A stretch of 64,000 nucleotides of DNA from Rhodococcus triatomae BKS 15-14. GTDB lineage: Bacteria; Actinomycetota; Actinomycetes; Mycobacteriales; Mycobacteriaceae. Position 1 is the stretch's first letter; every line of letters starts with the position of its first letter. Shown one piece after another: positions 49,188 to 57,941 of this stretch. The translations under genes were made by a program, and so were the position numbers. Under the pieces are notes generated by a model. It ran no database searches, was not told the DNA's origin, and worked only from the letters and a program-made list of their open reading frames with translations. The stretch spans positions 62,001 through 126,000 of the forward strand of contig AODO01000069.1 of the NCBI GenBank assembly GCA_000341795.1, in the 5' to 3' direction.

Positions 49188-49736
49188 TCAGGCGGCGCTC
49201 TCTCGAAGGTGCCTGGCGAGCTGGGTTCGGGCGCGATTGAGTCGCGACTTCACCGTGGCCACACCGACACCCTGGTGCTCGGCGATGTCCGCGTAGGTGA
49301 GATCGCCGAGCTCGCGGAGGACCAACGCCGTCCGGAAGTCCTCCGGCAACAGGGCGAGCGCCGCACGCAGCGCGTCGTGGTCGGCGATCCTGTCGTCGAA
49401 GCGGGGCCCGTCGTCGGTCAGCGTCACCGTCCGGGCGTCGTCGTCCGTGAAGTCGGTGAGGTCGGTGTCCGGCTTCCGCTTGCGTACGACCATCAGGGCG
49501 TTGTTGACAGCGATCCGGTGCAGCCATGTCCCGAAACGCGACTCACCGCGGAACCGGTCGAGGTGCTGCCACGCCGCGATCAGCGTGTTCTGCAGGGCGT
49601 CCTCGGCGTCGTGGGCGTTGCCGGTCGTGGAAAGGCACACCGCCCACACGTGATTGCGGTGTGCCTCGACCAGCTGCGCGAACGCGCGCTGGTCGCCCTC
49701 ACGCGCCCTCGCCAGCAGCGTCACGTCGTCCATCAT
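49188..49736 (-). CDS. ECF (group 4) RNA polymerase sigma factor
   Basis: 182 aa (two adjacent ATGs at 49736 and 49733; the second has the better spacing to AGGGGG). Region 2 is clear (AFAQLVEAHRNHVWAVCLSTTGNAHDAEDALQNTLI, then FGTWLHRIAVNNAL). Region 4 follows (LALLPEDFRTALVLRELGDLTYADIAEHQGVGVATVKSRLNRAR). No anti-sigma gene is adjacent on either side. It closes the dynamin/Hsp70 cluster with an 86-nt gap and precedes the cutinase gene, so either could be its target. Confidence 0.93.
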   Translation of the reverse strand: MMDDVTLLARAREGDQRAFAQLVEAHRNHVWAVCLSTTGNAHDAEDALQNTLIAAWQHLDRFRGESRFGTWLHRIAVNNALMVVRKRKPDTDLTDFTDDDARTVTLTDDGPRFDDRIADHDALRAALALLPEDFRTALVLRELGDLTYADIAEHQGVGVATVKSRLNRARTQLARHLRESAA

Positions 49737-49822
49737 CGCCCCCTGTCGCAGTCCGGCGCTGATCCTAACGGGGGCCGGAACCTAGTGAGAGGGACGTTCC
49801 CGGCGCGGGAAGCCGAAGCCGC

Positions 49823-50254
49823 TCACCAGCCGCTGTCACCGGGGTCGTCGGACGGCGGATCGACGTCACCGGCGCCGCCACGATCGTCGGCCGGGTGCTC
49901 CTCCGGACCGACGTCGAGATCGTCGGTGACACCGTCGTCGAAGACGAGCCCGTCGTCGCCGTCCGCGCGGACGATCCCGTCGTCACCGTCGTCGAAGACG
50001 ATCCCCTCGGCACCGTCGTCCAGCACGATCTCGTCCTGATCGTCGACGTCGGTGACACCGTCCTCGAGCACGATCTCGTCGTCGGGGTACACCGGGTCGT
50101 CGTCCATCTCGGGCACGCCTGCCTCGTCCGCCGAGGTCGGCGCCGCGGAGAAGGCCGCCTCCAGCGCGGACTCCCACACACCGGCGGGTGGCTGTGCCGC
50201 GACATCGGACCGCACCGCGTCGAACAGCGCGTCGACCGCGTCGTCATCCTGCAT
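49823..50254 (-). CDS. very acidic repeat protein of the dynamin/Hsp70 cluster
   Basis: 143 aa from ATG 50254 (GGGAGA upstream). Residues ~1-45 look helical (DDDAVDALFDAVRSDVAAQPPAGVWESAL). The rest is built from loose copies of DDGxxxIVxDDG (DDEIVLEDGVTD, DDGAEGIVFDDG, DDGLVFDDG). Almost no basic residues occur after the first 20. No known domain; metal binding or a disordered acidic scaffold is possible. It shares its Asp/Gly bias with the next gene upstream. Confidence 0.7.
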   Translation of the reverse strand: MQDDDAVDALFDAVRSDVAAQPPAGVWESALEAAFSAAPTSADEAGVPEMDDDPVYPDDEIVLEDGVTDVDDQDEIVLDDGAEGIVFDDGDDGIVRADGDDGLVFDDGVTDDLDVGPEEHPADDRGGAGDVDPPSDDPGDSGW

Positions 50255-50386
50255 GGGGTGTCTCCCGGGGTGTGGATCGGCAAGGGGCGATGACGCCCGA
50301 TCGTATCGGTGCACACACGGCCGGAGGCCCACCGCTGGTGGCGGCGGGCCGTCCGTCATGTCGGGGCAGGCGCGTCATGTGCCGGC

Positions 50387-51181
50387 TCAGTAGCACCCGG
50401 CGTCGGTCGAATCGGCGTAGGAGGAGTCGGCGTACGACGCACTGCTCGCACCCCCGCCGGTCTCGTAGCCGGTGTACCCCGAGTCCGCGCCGTAGGACAT
50501 GGACTCGATGCCCGGACCGTGGGAGTCCGCGTCGGGCGTGACCTCGAAGTCCACCACGCCGTCGCCGTCGCGGTCGACGTACACGGTGTCGGGTGCGCCG
50601 TCCCCGTCGGTGTCGGCCGAGACGGTGTCGACGTAGCCGTCGCCGTCCGTGTCCACCGCGATGGTGTCGACGACGCCGTCGCGGTCGGTGTCCGCGATCA
50701 GCGTGTCGGGCCGGCCGTCACCGTCGGTGTCGAAGGTCGATTCCACGACGAGACCGTCCTCGAGGACGTCGACCCGCTCGGGCTGCCCGGTCGCGTCGTA
50801 GTGGGCGACCACGTCGATGGAGCCGTCGTCGTCACGGTCCTCGCCGACGAGGGCGGTGCCGTCGCCCTGCGGCGCGTAGACGGTCTCGAAGGTGCCGTTG
50901 CCGTCGCTGTCCTCCTCGACCAGGGTGACCTGGCCTGCCTCGTCGACATGAGTGATGACCGCGCCGCCTGCCGCGTTGGAGGAGTGGATCACGTCCACGG
51001 ACCCGTCGAAGTCGACGTCCCGGGCAACGGTCTCGGGGTAGCCGGCCGGGTGGTCGTTCGTGGTCCCCGTCGGCGCAGTGGAGGCGGTGCCCGCCTGCGC
51101 GGTGGAGGCAGTGCCCGCCTGCGCGGTGGAGGCAGTGCCCGCCTGCGCGGTGGTGGCGGTGGTGGCGTCGAACTTGCTCAT
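50387..51181 (-). CDS. DxDxDG-repeat protein (calcium-binding-like)
   Basis: 264 aa. The N-terminus has three to four copies of the 8-residue unit AQAGTAST. Residues ~50-215 carry repeated DTDGDGxxDT-type loops (DSDGNGTFET, DTDGDGRPDT, DTDRDGVVDT, DTDGDGYVDT, DRDGDGVVDF), the spacing seen in thrombospondin type 3 and dockerin calcium loops. The C-terminal ~50 residues are Ser/Tyr/Gly-rich and end in CY. No signal peptide is visible, so its location is uncertain. Placed between the membrane Hsp70 and the acidic protein in the same transcription direction. Confidence 0.82.
   Translation of the reverse strand: MSKFDATTATTAQAGTASTAQAGTASTAQAGTASTAPTGTTNDHPAGYPETVARDVDFDGSVDVIHSSNAAGGAVITHVDEAGQVTLVEEDSDGNGTFETVYAPQGDGTALVGEDRDDDGSIDVVAHYDATGQPERVDVLEDGLVVESTFDTDGDGRPDTLIADTDRDGVVDTIAVDTDGDGYVDTVSADTDGDGAPDTVYVDRDGDGVVDFEVTPDADSHGPGIESMSYGADSGYTGYETGGGASSASYADSSYADSTDAGCY
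51075..51146. repeat. 24-bp tandem repeat, three units
   Basis: Three near-identical 24-bp units (GCGGTGGAGGCAGTGCCCGC plus CTGC) within the start of the DxDxDG-repeat gene. They encode AQAGTAST; units 2 and 3 are identical and unit 1 differs at two bases. In-frame copy-number change is possible. Confidence 0.85.
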
Positions 51182-51287
51182 GGGGTCGGTCCCTTCCGTC
51201 GGTGTGCGTGCTCCGTCGTGCGCTGTCGACAGTGAGATGCACCCGGGACGCGGAAAGGTTCCCGGCCCGCGAAAGAAACTCGAGGGG

Positions 51288-53105
51288 TCAGGTGAGCAGG
51301 CCCGAACGGGTCAGGAACGACTTGGCGCTCGCGACGTCGGTGAGGTCGTGGACGGTCACCTTCACACCGGTGTTGATGTTCACGTAGGTGAAGTCGACGA
51401 GCCCGTCGTTCGGGTCGGGCGCCGAGATGTCGGCCGCCGCCATCCGGTCGGTGCTCTCGACGAGAGTGCTGTTCGGACCCTCGAAGCCCCCACTGCGCAC
51501 ACTGAAGATGTCCTGCTTCGCCTCCGTCTGGTCGCGGTAGATCGACACCGAGTTGAACGGCGGCTTGGTCAGTGCCGCCAGTTCACCTGAGGTGTCGAGC
51601 TCGCAGAAGACGATCATCGCGGACTGGTCGGTGCGCAGATTCGAGTCGGTGCAGTCGACGAGCTGGTCCTGCATGGCCGGCGGCAGGACCGCCACCGCCT
51701 GCTCCGACGTGGTCGCGAGGGCGTTCCCGCTCGCGGGGGTGTTCGAGGCCGAGCCGGACGAACCCGAGCTCGCACCACCGTCCACCGTTCCGGTCGCGGC
51801 GGTCTCCTTCGCCTCCGCCGAATCGTCACCGCCGCCCTTGAGCGCCAGCCCCACTGCGACGGCGGCCGCGACGACGCCGAGCACCGCCACCGCTGCGACG
51901 ATGCGGCCGCGTCCCGACGTCGTTCCCGTCTCCTGCGGGGCGGTACGCCAGTTCGGGGTCAGTTCCGCGACCGACGGGACGACCTGGCCGGCAGCGGCCG
52001 CCGACGTCGCCGGCGCCGTCGCGACGGACCCGGCATGTGCGAGCGCACCCTGCGCGACCACCGTCTTCGGATCGTCCAGTGTCGCCACCGGACCCAGCTC
52101 CCGGAGCCGCTCGTGGACGAGGGGGATCCGGGACGTGCCGCCGGTCAGGTACAGCGCGGCGAGCTCGTCGGGCGCGGAGATTCCCGCGTCGCGGAGCGTC
52201 TCCCGCGCCAACGTCACGGCCCGGTCGAGGACCGGCGCCGTGAGCTCCTCGAACTCGCCTCGCGTCAGGTGCAGCGTCTCCCGTTCCCCGTTCCCGGACA
52301 CTGCGATCGTGGCGGACGGCGCCTCGGAGAGCAGTTCCTTCGCCTGCCGGATCGACTCGTCGAGCGCCTGCCTGACGTCGAGGGGCGCGCCTCGCCGCAG
52401 GTACTCACGCAGGTCCGGGTTCCGGTCGTCGAGCTGCTCGTCGACCCACCGCGCCACCAGGCCGTCGAGGTTCTTGCCTCCGAGTCCGTTGTCGCCGCGG
52501 GCCGCGATCACCCGGAACGAGGAGTCCTCGTCGACGGCGAGGACCGCGACGTCCAGTGTGCCGCCGCCGAAGTCGAACACGGCGATGCGGGCGCCCGGCT
52601 GCAGGGCGTGGGACCGGCCGTAATACTGTGCGGCGGCGCGAGGTTCGGAGACGGTGGTGACGGTGACCGGGTCGATGCCTGCGGCGACCGCGGCGTCGAT
52701 CAGCACCTGAACCTGTTCCGGCGACCACGCCTCGGGGTGCGTGAGGACCACCCCGGCCGGGGCCGTGCCCGCGTGTGCGGCGACGGCGCGAGCCACGACG
52801 CTCCGCAGCACCGCCGCCACGGGCGCGGAGGTGGGCAGGGTGAACCCGTTCACCGTCAGGGTCGGTGGTCCGACGAGCCGCTTCGGTGCCGGCAGGTAGC
52901 CGGCGGGATTGCGCTGCGCCTCGTTGGCGGCGACGTCGCCGACCGCGATCCGGTCCGGCGCGTCGACGTACACCGCCGACGGCATCAGGTTGCTGCGGTG
53001 CGACAGTGGCAGTACCTCCACGCGGCCGCTGGTCGCACCGGAGTGCGCGGCGGCGGTGTTGGACGTGCCGAAGTCGACGCTGAGCCACCAGTCGGTCGTG
53101 TTCAT
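51288..53105 (-). CDS. membrane-anchored Hsp70-family protein
   Basis: 605 aa from ATG 53105 (GGGAGA upstream). Residues 1-360 form an Hsp70/actin-type ATPase: phosphate 1 DFGTSNT (11-17), phosphate 2 FDFGGGTLD (177-185), adenosine motif LTGGTSRIP (320-328). There is no DnaK substrate-binding domain. Instead a linker leads to a single transmembrane helix (401-422) and a ~180-residue region expected outside the cell, Gly/Ser/Ala-rich at first and then folded-looking with several Cys. This layout suggests a sensor or coupling protein, not a general chaperone. It follows iniC with a 91-nt gap. Confidence 0.9.
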   Translation of the reverse strand: MNTTDWWLSVDFGTSNTAAAHSGATSGRVEVLPLSHRSNLMPSAVYVDAPDRIAVGDVAANEAQRNPAGYLPAPKRLVGPPTLTVNGFTLPTSAPVAAVLRSVVARAVAAHAGTAPAGVVLTHPEAWSPEQVQVLIDAAVAAGIDPVTVTTVSEPRAAAQYYGRSHALQPGARIAVFDFGGGTLDVAVLAVDEDSSFRVIAARGDNGLGGKNLDGLVARWVDEQLDDRNPDLREYLRRGAPLDVRQALDESIRQAKELLSEAPSATIAVSGNGERETLHLTRGEFEELTAPVLDRAVTLARETLRDAGISAPDELAALYLTGGTSRIPLVHERLRELGPVATLDDPKTVVAQGALAHAGSVATAPATSAAAAGQVVPSVAELTPNWRTAPQETGTTSGRGRIVAAVAVLGVVAAAVAVGLALKGGGDDSAEAKETAATGTVDGGASSGSSGSASNTPASGNALATTSEQAVAVLPPAMQDQLVDCTDSNLRTDQSAMIVFCELDTSGELAALTKPPFNSVSIYRDQTEAKQDIFSVRSGGFEGPNSTLVESTDRMAAADISAPDPNDGLVDFTYVNINTGVKVTVHDLTDVASAKSFLTRSGLLT

Positions 53106-53196
53106 GAGATCTCCCTGTGCTGGGCGGTGTTCCTGTGCTGTGCGATGCACCGGCGCGACGGAAGGTTCCCGATTCGTGCCGTGTCGTGGAGTGCGG

Positions 53197-54618
53197 TCAT
53201 CGGAAGGCGGCCATCTCCTGGTAGGCGGCGACCAGCGAGACGAGCGCGGTGTCCTCGGCGGCGGTGTGCGTGTACAGCGCGGCTCGGCTCTGCGCCTCAC
53301 CGAGTCTGGCCTGCGCCGCAGCCCGGATCCGGTCGGGCCCCGCCGCCGGATCGAGGCCCAGCCGCTCGGCCGGGCTTCGGCCTTCGAGCAGCGCACGCAG
53401 CTCGTCCACCAGTGGTGAGCGCGGATCGTCGGAGTGCAGCCGGGCGAGATCCGCGAGCAGTGTCACCGGACGCATCGCGGGATCGACCCGCATCCGGTGC
53501 ACGATCGTGCGGATACCGTCCCGGGCGGCGTGCCGGTAGGCGAGTCGATCGAGCTCGTCGAGGATCCGTTGCGCGCGGTGCAGCACCGCGAACCGTCCGA
53601 TGGACGCGTGCAGCACCCGGCGCAGCTCCGCGACCCCCGACCGTTCCGCGAGCCACTGGTTGAGCGCGGCCGCACCTCGGGCTGCCACGTGCCGGCCGGC
53701 GAGCACCCCGTACTCACCGAGCAGGTCGAGCAGCCGGTCCCGCTGCTCGGGTGTCAGCGGCGCGGGATCGGAGGATTCCAGCAGCTCCGCCAGGTCGAGC
53801 GCGGACAGCGCACTCACCTGCGCGAGGGCCTGCGCGTCGCGTTCGGTGAGTGCGCCGGTGTGGCTGGTCTGCGCCATCAGCCCGGACACCGGCGTCACCG
53901 CCGACACCGTGCCGCGCAGGCGGGCCCCGAGGACGGCGGCGTGCCGGCCGGCGTGCTCGAGCGGGTCCTGCCTGCCGAGGGCGCCCTCCCCGAAACCGTC
54001 CGCACGGGAGAGCACCCCGAGCGTGTTGAGCGGCGTGAACGGCAGTTGCGCGAGGAAGTCGAGTTCGTCGGCGCGCGGGGTGGCGTCGAAGAGGAACACC
54101 GCGGCGTCGGCATCCACGGATGCGGTGCGGGTCTGGTCGAATCCGTCGACGAGCGCGCGGCGGGTCGCGTCCTCGTTCGCGGTGGTGAGCGTCGCCAGTC
54201 CCGGCGTGTCGACCAGCGTGAGATCACGTAGCGCCGCCGACGGCAACCACCGGTGCACGTACGCGATTTCCGCTGCCGGACAGGGCAACTCGACCGGCAT
54301 GCCTGCCGTGACGGGAAGTCCGCGGCGGTGCCCGTCGAGGGTGGCGAGCTCCGCTCGCGACGGCGCGCCGTCCTGGTAGACCGTCACCACGTTGGTCGCC
54401 TCGAGTGCCGCGGTCTCGGCGACGGGTGCCCCGATCAACGCGTTCACCAGGGTGGACTTGCCCGCCTTCAGTCGGCCCACGATCACCACCCGCGGCGGGG
54501 ACCACAGGATCGCACCGATCCGGTTGGCGTGGTCGACGAGGTCACCACCGAACGCCGCGAGCTGACGCAGCCCCGAATCGAGGACCGCGTGCACCGGATC
54601 GACCGCCGGCGCGTTCAC
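53197..54618 (-). CDS. iniC: IniC-like dynamin-family GTPase
   Basis: 473-aa GTPase close in layout to M. tuberculosis IniC. The P-loop GRLKAGKST is at 48-56, G3 DTPG at 137-140, and G4 is SRAD at 204-207, as in IniC. The segment AERLGLDPA near the end is also shared with IniC. No clear transmembrane helix. GTG 54618 overlaps the iniA stop (GTGA), so the two GTPases are probably made in step. In mycobacteria the ini genes respond to cell-wall inhibitors such as isoniazid. Confidence 0.9.
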   Translation of the reverse strand: MNAPAVDPVHAVLDSGLRQLAAFGGDLVDHANRIGAILWSPPRVVIVGRLKAGKSTLVNALIGAPVAETAALEATNVVTVYQDGAPSRAELATLDGHRRGLPVTAGMPVELPCPAAEIAYVHRWLPSAALRDLTLVDTPGLATLTTANEDATRRALVDGFDQTRTASVDADAAVFLFDATPRADELDFLAQLPFTPLNTLGVLSRADGFGEGALGRQDPLEHAGRHAAVLGARLRGTVSAVTPVSGLMAQTSHTGALTERDAQALAQVSALSALDLAELLESSDPAPLTPEQRDRLLDLLGEYGVLAGRHVAARGAAALNQWLAERSGVAELRRVLHASIGRFAVLHRAQRILDELDRLAYRHAARDGIRTIVHRMRVDPAMRPVTLLADLARLHSDDPRSPLVDELRALLEGRSPAERLGLDPAAGPDRIRAAAQARLGEAQSRAALYTHTAAEDTALVSLVAAYQEMAAFR

Positions 54619-56474
54619 CGTGCCGCCTTTCCGGAAGCCAACTCCGCCAACAGGTTCTCCGTCTCGGTCATGCGGTTCCCGATGATCCGTCGATTGTTGG
54701 TGAGCCGCTCACGGGTCTTGGCGCGGGTCGCCGAATCGGACGCCGCCGACTTCTCCGCCGCCGCGATGGCCCGCTGCAACTCCTCCAACTCCTCGCGCAG
54801 GTGCTCGCGGTACCCGACGACGACATCCGGCCGGGCCTGCGCGACGGCGCCGTCCAGCAGCCGTCCCGTCACGACACGGGTCGTGGACACCGTCTCCCTC
54901 AGCCAGGCCAGCAGATTCGTCTTTCCCGACCGAATTGCCCGGTGCCCCAGGTTGACTCCCACCCACACCGTTCCCACGATCGCGCCGATACCGACGATCG
55001 CGGACAGGCCGATGAGACCGCCGAGGGTGGAGGAACCGACCACACCCATCGTCAGCAGGGTCGGGTCGATCAGACCCTGGCTCCTGCTCGCCACCTGCTG
55101 GGCGTCGATGCTCTTGTCCCGCATCGATTCGACGATGCCGCCGCACAGCTGTTCCCACATCACCGGGTTGTCCCCGAGACGGGGAGCGACCACGTCGTCG
55201 TGCAGGGTTCGGAGGAACCCGGCGAGGGTTTCCGCCATCGCCGCCTGCAGGTCGGTCTGCATGTCCGCGGTGAACTTCTGCGGACTGCGCCGGAGCACCT
55301 GCATACCGTGCGAATTCACGTAGGTGGTCCACCGGTCGCGGATCTCGTCGAGCCTGCGATCGAGATCGTCTGATGCACGCTGCCGAGCGAGGGTGATGTC
55401 GCGGGCCAGGTACTGCTCCCACTGACGGGAGTGCTCCTTGAGTTCGGTGAGCCGGTCGCGTTCGGCGGTGAGGTCCGGCAGTGCGGCCTCCCCCGCGTCG
55501 ACGGCGGCGAGTTCCGCGTCGACGCGGGCCGCCACGACCCGCAGTCCTTCGAGTCCGGTGCGGAGGGCGTCGATGCCGGGTAGTGCTGCTGCGACGTCGA
55601 GTCGTCGGTGGATCTCCTCTCGCAGCACCGTGATTCCGGATGCCTGTTCGAGGTGCGCGCGACGGTCCGGGTCGGTCTCCTCGCCTGCGATGACCGCGCG
55701 CAGGCTCGAGACCCCCACGACGGCGATGTCGCGGTGCAGGTGCTCGCGGAGCAGACGGCGGTTCTCGTCGACGATCGCTCGCCAGCGGCGAATGTTCTTG
55801 TCCGTCTTCGTGACCGCGACGATCAGCGCGTCCACCGATTCTGCGGCCGACCGCGCGAACGCCATCTCCGGTGCGGTGATCGGTGTCGACGCGTCACAGA
55901 CCAGCACGAGCACCGACGCCTGAGCCGACGTCGCCACGGCAGCTGCGGCCATCGCGGGGTCGAGTCCGCCGACACCGGGGGTGTCGACGACGGTCGCATC
56001 CCCGAGCGCGCTGCCCGGCAGCGTGACGACGGCCGCCGTCGGCAGGGACTCCGCCGCGGGATCGCGGACGTGTTCGCCGTCGACGCTCACCCACTGGGCG
56101 AGCTCACCGAGGGGAACCCGCCGGGCGCCCTCCGGGAACAGCAGCGTCGCGGACGGGTCGTCCGACGCGTGCGCGGGAGTGATGCTGACGGTCGCCGAGG
56201 ACGTCACCTCGACACCGACGGGGCACAGGTCGCGAGCCCCGACGAGGGCGTTGACCAGCGAACTCTTGCCGCGCTTGACCTCGCCGACAACCACGACCGT
56301 CCGGGCCTGCCGATCCGGGTCGCTCTTGCGAGCGGCGAGGTCCGCGAGGTCGCCCAGCCCGTAGGCGCGCAGCACCTTGGCGTTGGCCTCCAAGGCCGAT
56401 GCCGGCTGCCCCGGCGCCCGGGCAGCGCCGGTTCCGGTCGCTGTGCCCGCGACGTCGACTGCGGTGTCGCCCAC
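54615..56474 (-). CDS. iniA: IniA-like bacterial dynamin GTPase
   Basis: 619 aa from GTG 56474, chosen because GGGGGGAGGGG lies just upstream and the length then fits IniA (640 aa). The P-loop GEVKRGKSS is at 64-72, DTPGVGG at 164-170, and TKTD at 222-225 followed by RRWRAIVDEN as in IniA. A long helical stalk (about 310-470) leads to a hydrophobic membrane-contact segment at 471-509. IniA of M. tuberculosis is a membrane-remodelling dynamin. First gene of the minus-strand cluster; no iniB-like gene precedes it. Confidence 0.9.
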   Translation of the reverse strand: MGDTAVDVAGTATGTGAARAPGQPASALEANAKVLRAYGLGDLADLAARKSDPDRQARTVVVVGEVKRGKSSLVNALVGARDLCPVGVEVTSSATVSITPAHASDDPSATLLFPEGARRVPLGELAQWVSVDGEHVRDPAAESLPTAAVVTLPGSALGDATVVDTPGVGGLDPAMAAAAVATSAQASVLVLVCDASTPITAPEMAFARSAAESVDALIVAVTKTDKNIRRWRAIVDENRRLLREHLHRDIAVVGVSSLRAVIAGEETDPDRRAHLEQASGITVLREEIHRRLDVAAALPGIDALRTGLEGLRVVAARVDAELAAVDAGEAALPDLTAERDRLTELKEHSRQWEQYLARDITLARQRASDDLDRRLDEIRDRWTTYVNSHGMQVLRRSPQKFTADMQTDLQAAMAETLAGFLRTLHDDVVAPRLGDNPVMWEQLCGGIVESMRDKSIDAQQVASRSQGLIDPTLLTMGVVGSSTLGGLIGLSAIVGIGAIVGTVWVGVNLGHRAIRSGKTNLLAWLRETVSTTRVVTGRLLDGAVAQARPDVVVGYREHLREELEELQRAIAAAEKSAASDSATRAKTRERLTNNRRIIGNRMTETENLLAELASGKAAR

Positions 56475-56644
56475 GTCCCCTCCCCCCTCACGGCCGGCTT
56501 CGGTGTGCGCGCCATACACTAACCGCCGATCACCGGGGGGTGACCAGTGAGCACCGGTCGGGAACTTTCCACGCCCGGGCGGCATCGAACAGGACGACAC
56601 CCGACAGTCCGGTCGGCAGAACTTCGATCTCGAGGGGGATCACC

Positions 56645-57913
56645 ATGAGAGTCCGTACGAGGGCACTGGTCGCGGCGGCCGCCGTGATGGCCGTGTGCAC
56701 GGCATCCGGTTGCGCGGCAGAAGACACACCCGAGTCCGAGGCCAACGCGACGAGCACCGTCTCGGGGTCCGACATCGACACGGTCGCGGAGGTCGACGTC
56801 GCACAGCTCGACACGGGCGACTACCCGACCACGCCGGCCGCACCGTTCGGCGAGGCGGCCCCCGAGGACCGCGCGGCCGTCGACGCCCAGCGCATGGCCC
56901 AGTTCGTCATCGCGCCCTTCGAGGTGGACCGGGAACTGAACGATCCCACCCTCCCGACGATGGTGCTGCGCAGCTACAAGCAGCTGAAAGGGACGTTCGA
57001 CGAGTCGGTCGTGAACGTCCCCGCCAACGCCTCGTCGTCGGTGTACGGCTTCGTGACGTCCGCGACGGTGTCCGCGCCGGTGGACCGCGGCACGACCGGT
57101 CGCGCCCTCACCCAGTTGGTGATGCGTTACTCCGATCCCGTGGCAGCGGCCGACGCCGCCCGGCAGATGGGTGAGGCGTCCGCGGCGCTCGACGGGTCGA
57201 CGGCGACGGTCGTCGCGGCGCTGCCGGACTCGCACACGATCCGCGGCACGCAGCCGAACGGCAGCCTCACACTGCAGTCGTTCACGGCGCACAACGACTA
57301 CGTGATCTACACGTGGGCGAGCGCGCCGGTGGCGGAGGCCGACCGGTTGGAGCCGGCCGTGGTGAAGGCCCTCGAACTGCAGGGCCCGCTCATCGACCAG
57401 TTCCCGAGACTGCCGACGAAGGTGCAGGCGGAGGGCCGCCACGTCCCGCTCGAGGTCGATCAGAACGACATCCTGATCTACGCCGTTCCCGCGGCCGAGG
57501 ACGATCCGATGGGTGACATCCTCAGCGGCGTCTACGGACCCCGCGGCATGTCGCACTTCTACTACCCGCCGGAGACGGTGTACCGCGCGCTGACCGAGCA
57601 CGGATCGGTGCACAACGCGATCGACAAGACCACCGTGTTCCGGGCGTCGACCGACGAGGACGCACGCGAACTGCTCGACACGTTCACCACGTCGTCCCTC
57701 TCGAGCGGCTGGGCGGCCTCCCCGACGCCACCGGGACTTCCGTCGGCGACGTGCCTGAGCAAGGCGTCGCAGTCCGGTGAGCAGTTCCAGTGCTCGGTGC
57801 GGGTCGGACGCTACATCGGCGACGCCGTCGGCCTCGGGGACCAGACCGAGGTGCACCAGCTGATCTCGGCGCAGTACCTGATCCTGACGCAGGCGGATCA
57901 GCAGGCGGAGTGA
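56645..57913 (+). CDS. secreted lipoprotein (possibly DUF7373 family)
   Basis: 422 aa from ATG 56645 with GAGGGG upstream. Lipobox ASGC gives a lipidated Cys at 23. The mature part has two similar-looking halves with FVTSATVSAPVD / QLVMRYSDPVAAADAARQMG and VYRALTEHGSV / TTVFRASTDEDARELLDTF, and a likely disulfide (SATCLSKA, FQCSVRVG) near the end. It resembles the ~400-aa lipoproteins of Nocardiaceae and mycobacteria grouped as DUF7373, by recall only. Divergent from iniA across a 170-nt spacer, so it may share envelope-stress control. Confidence 0.8.
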   Translation: MRVRTRALVAAAAVMAVCTASGCAAEDTPESEANATSTVSGSDIDTVAEVDVAQLDTGDYPTTPAAPFGEAAPEDRAAVDAQRMAQFVIAPFEVDRELNDPTLPTMVLRSYKQLKGTFDESVVNVPANASSSVYGFVTSATVSAPVDRGTTGRALTQLVMRYSDPVAAADAARQMGEASAALDGSTATVVAALPDSHTIRGTQPNGSLTLQSFTAHNDYVIYTWASAPVAEADRLEPAVVKALELQGPLIDQFPRLPTKVQAEGRHVPLEVDQNDILIYAVPAAEDDPMGDILSGVYGPRGMSHFYYPPETVYRALTEHGSVHNAIDKTTVFRASTDEDARELLDTFTTSSLSSGWAASPTPPGLPSATCLSKASQSGEQFQCSVRVGRYIGDAVGLGDQTEVHQLISAQYLILTQADQQAE

Positions 57914-57941
57914 GCGGACACCGCCGGACAGTGTCCCCGTG

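Noticed and set aside
49823-51181. The acidic repeat proteins as IniB
   Set aside because: IniB is Gly/Ala-rich with a distinct N-terminal domain and lies upstream of iniA; these are Asp-rich, downstream, and lack that N-terminus.
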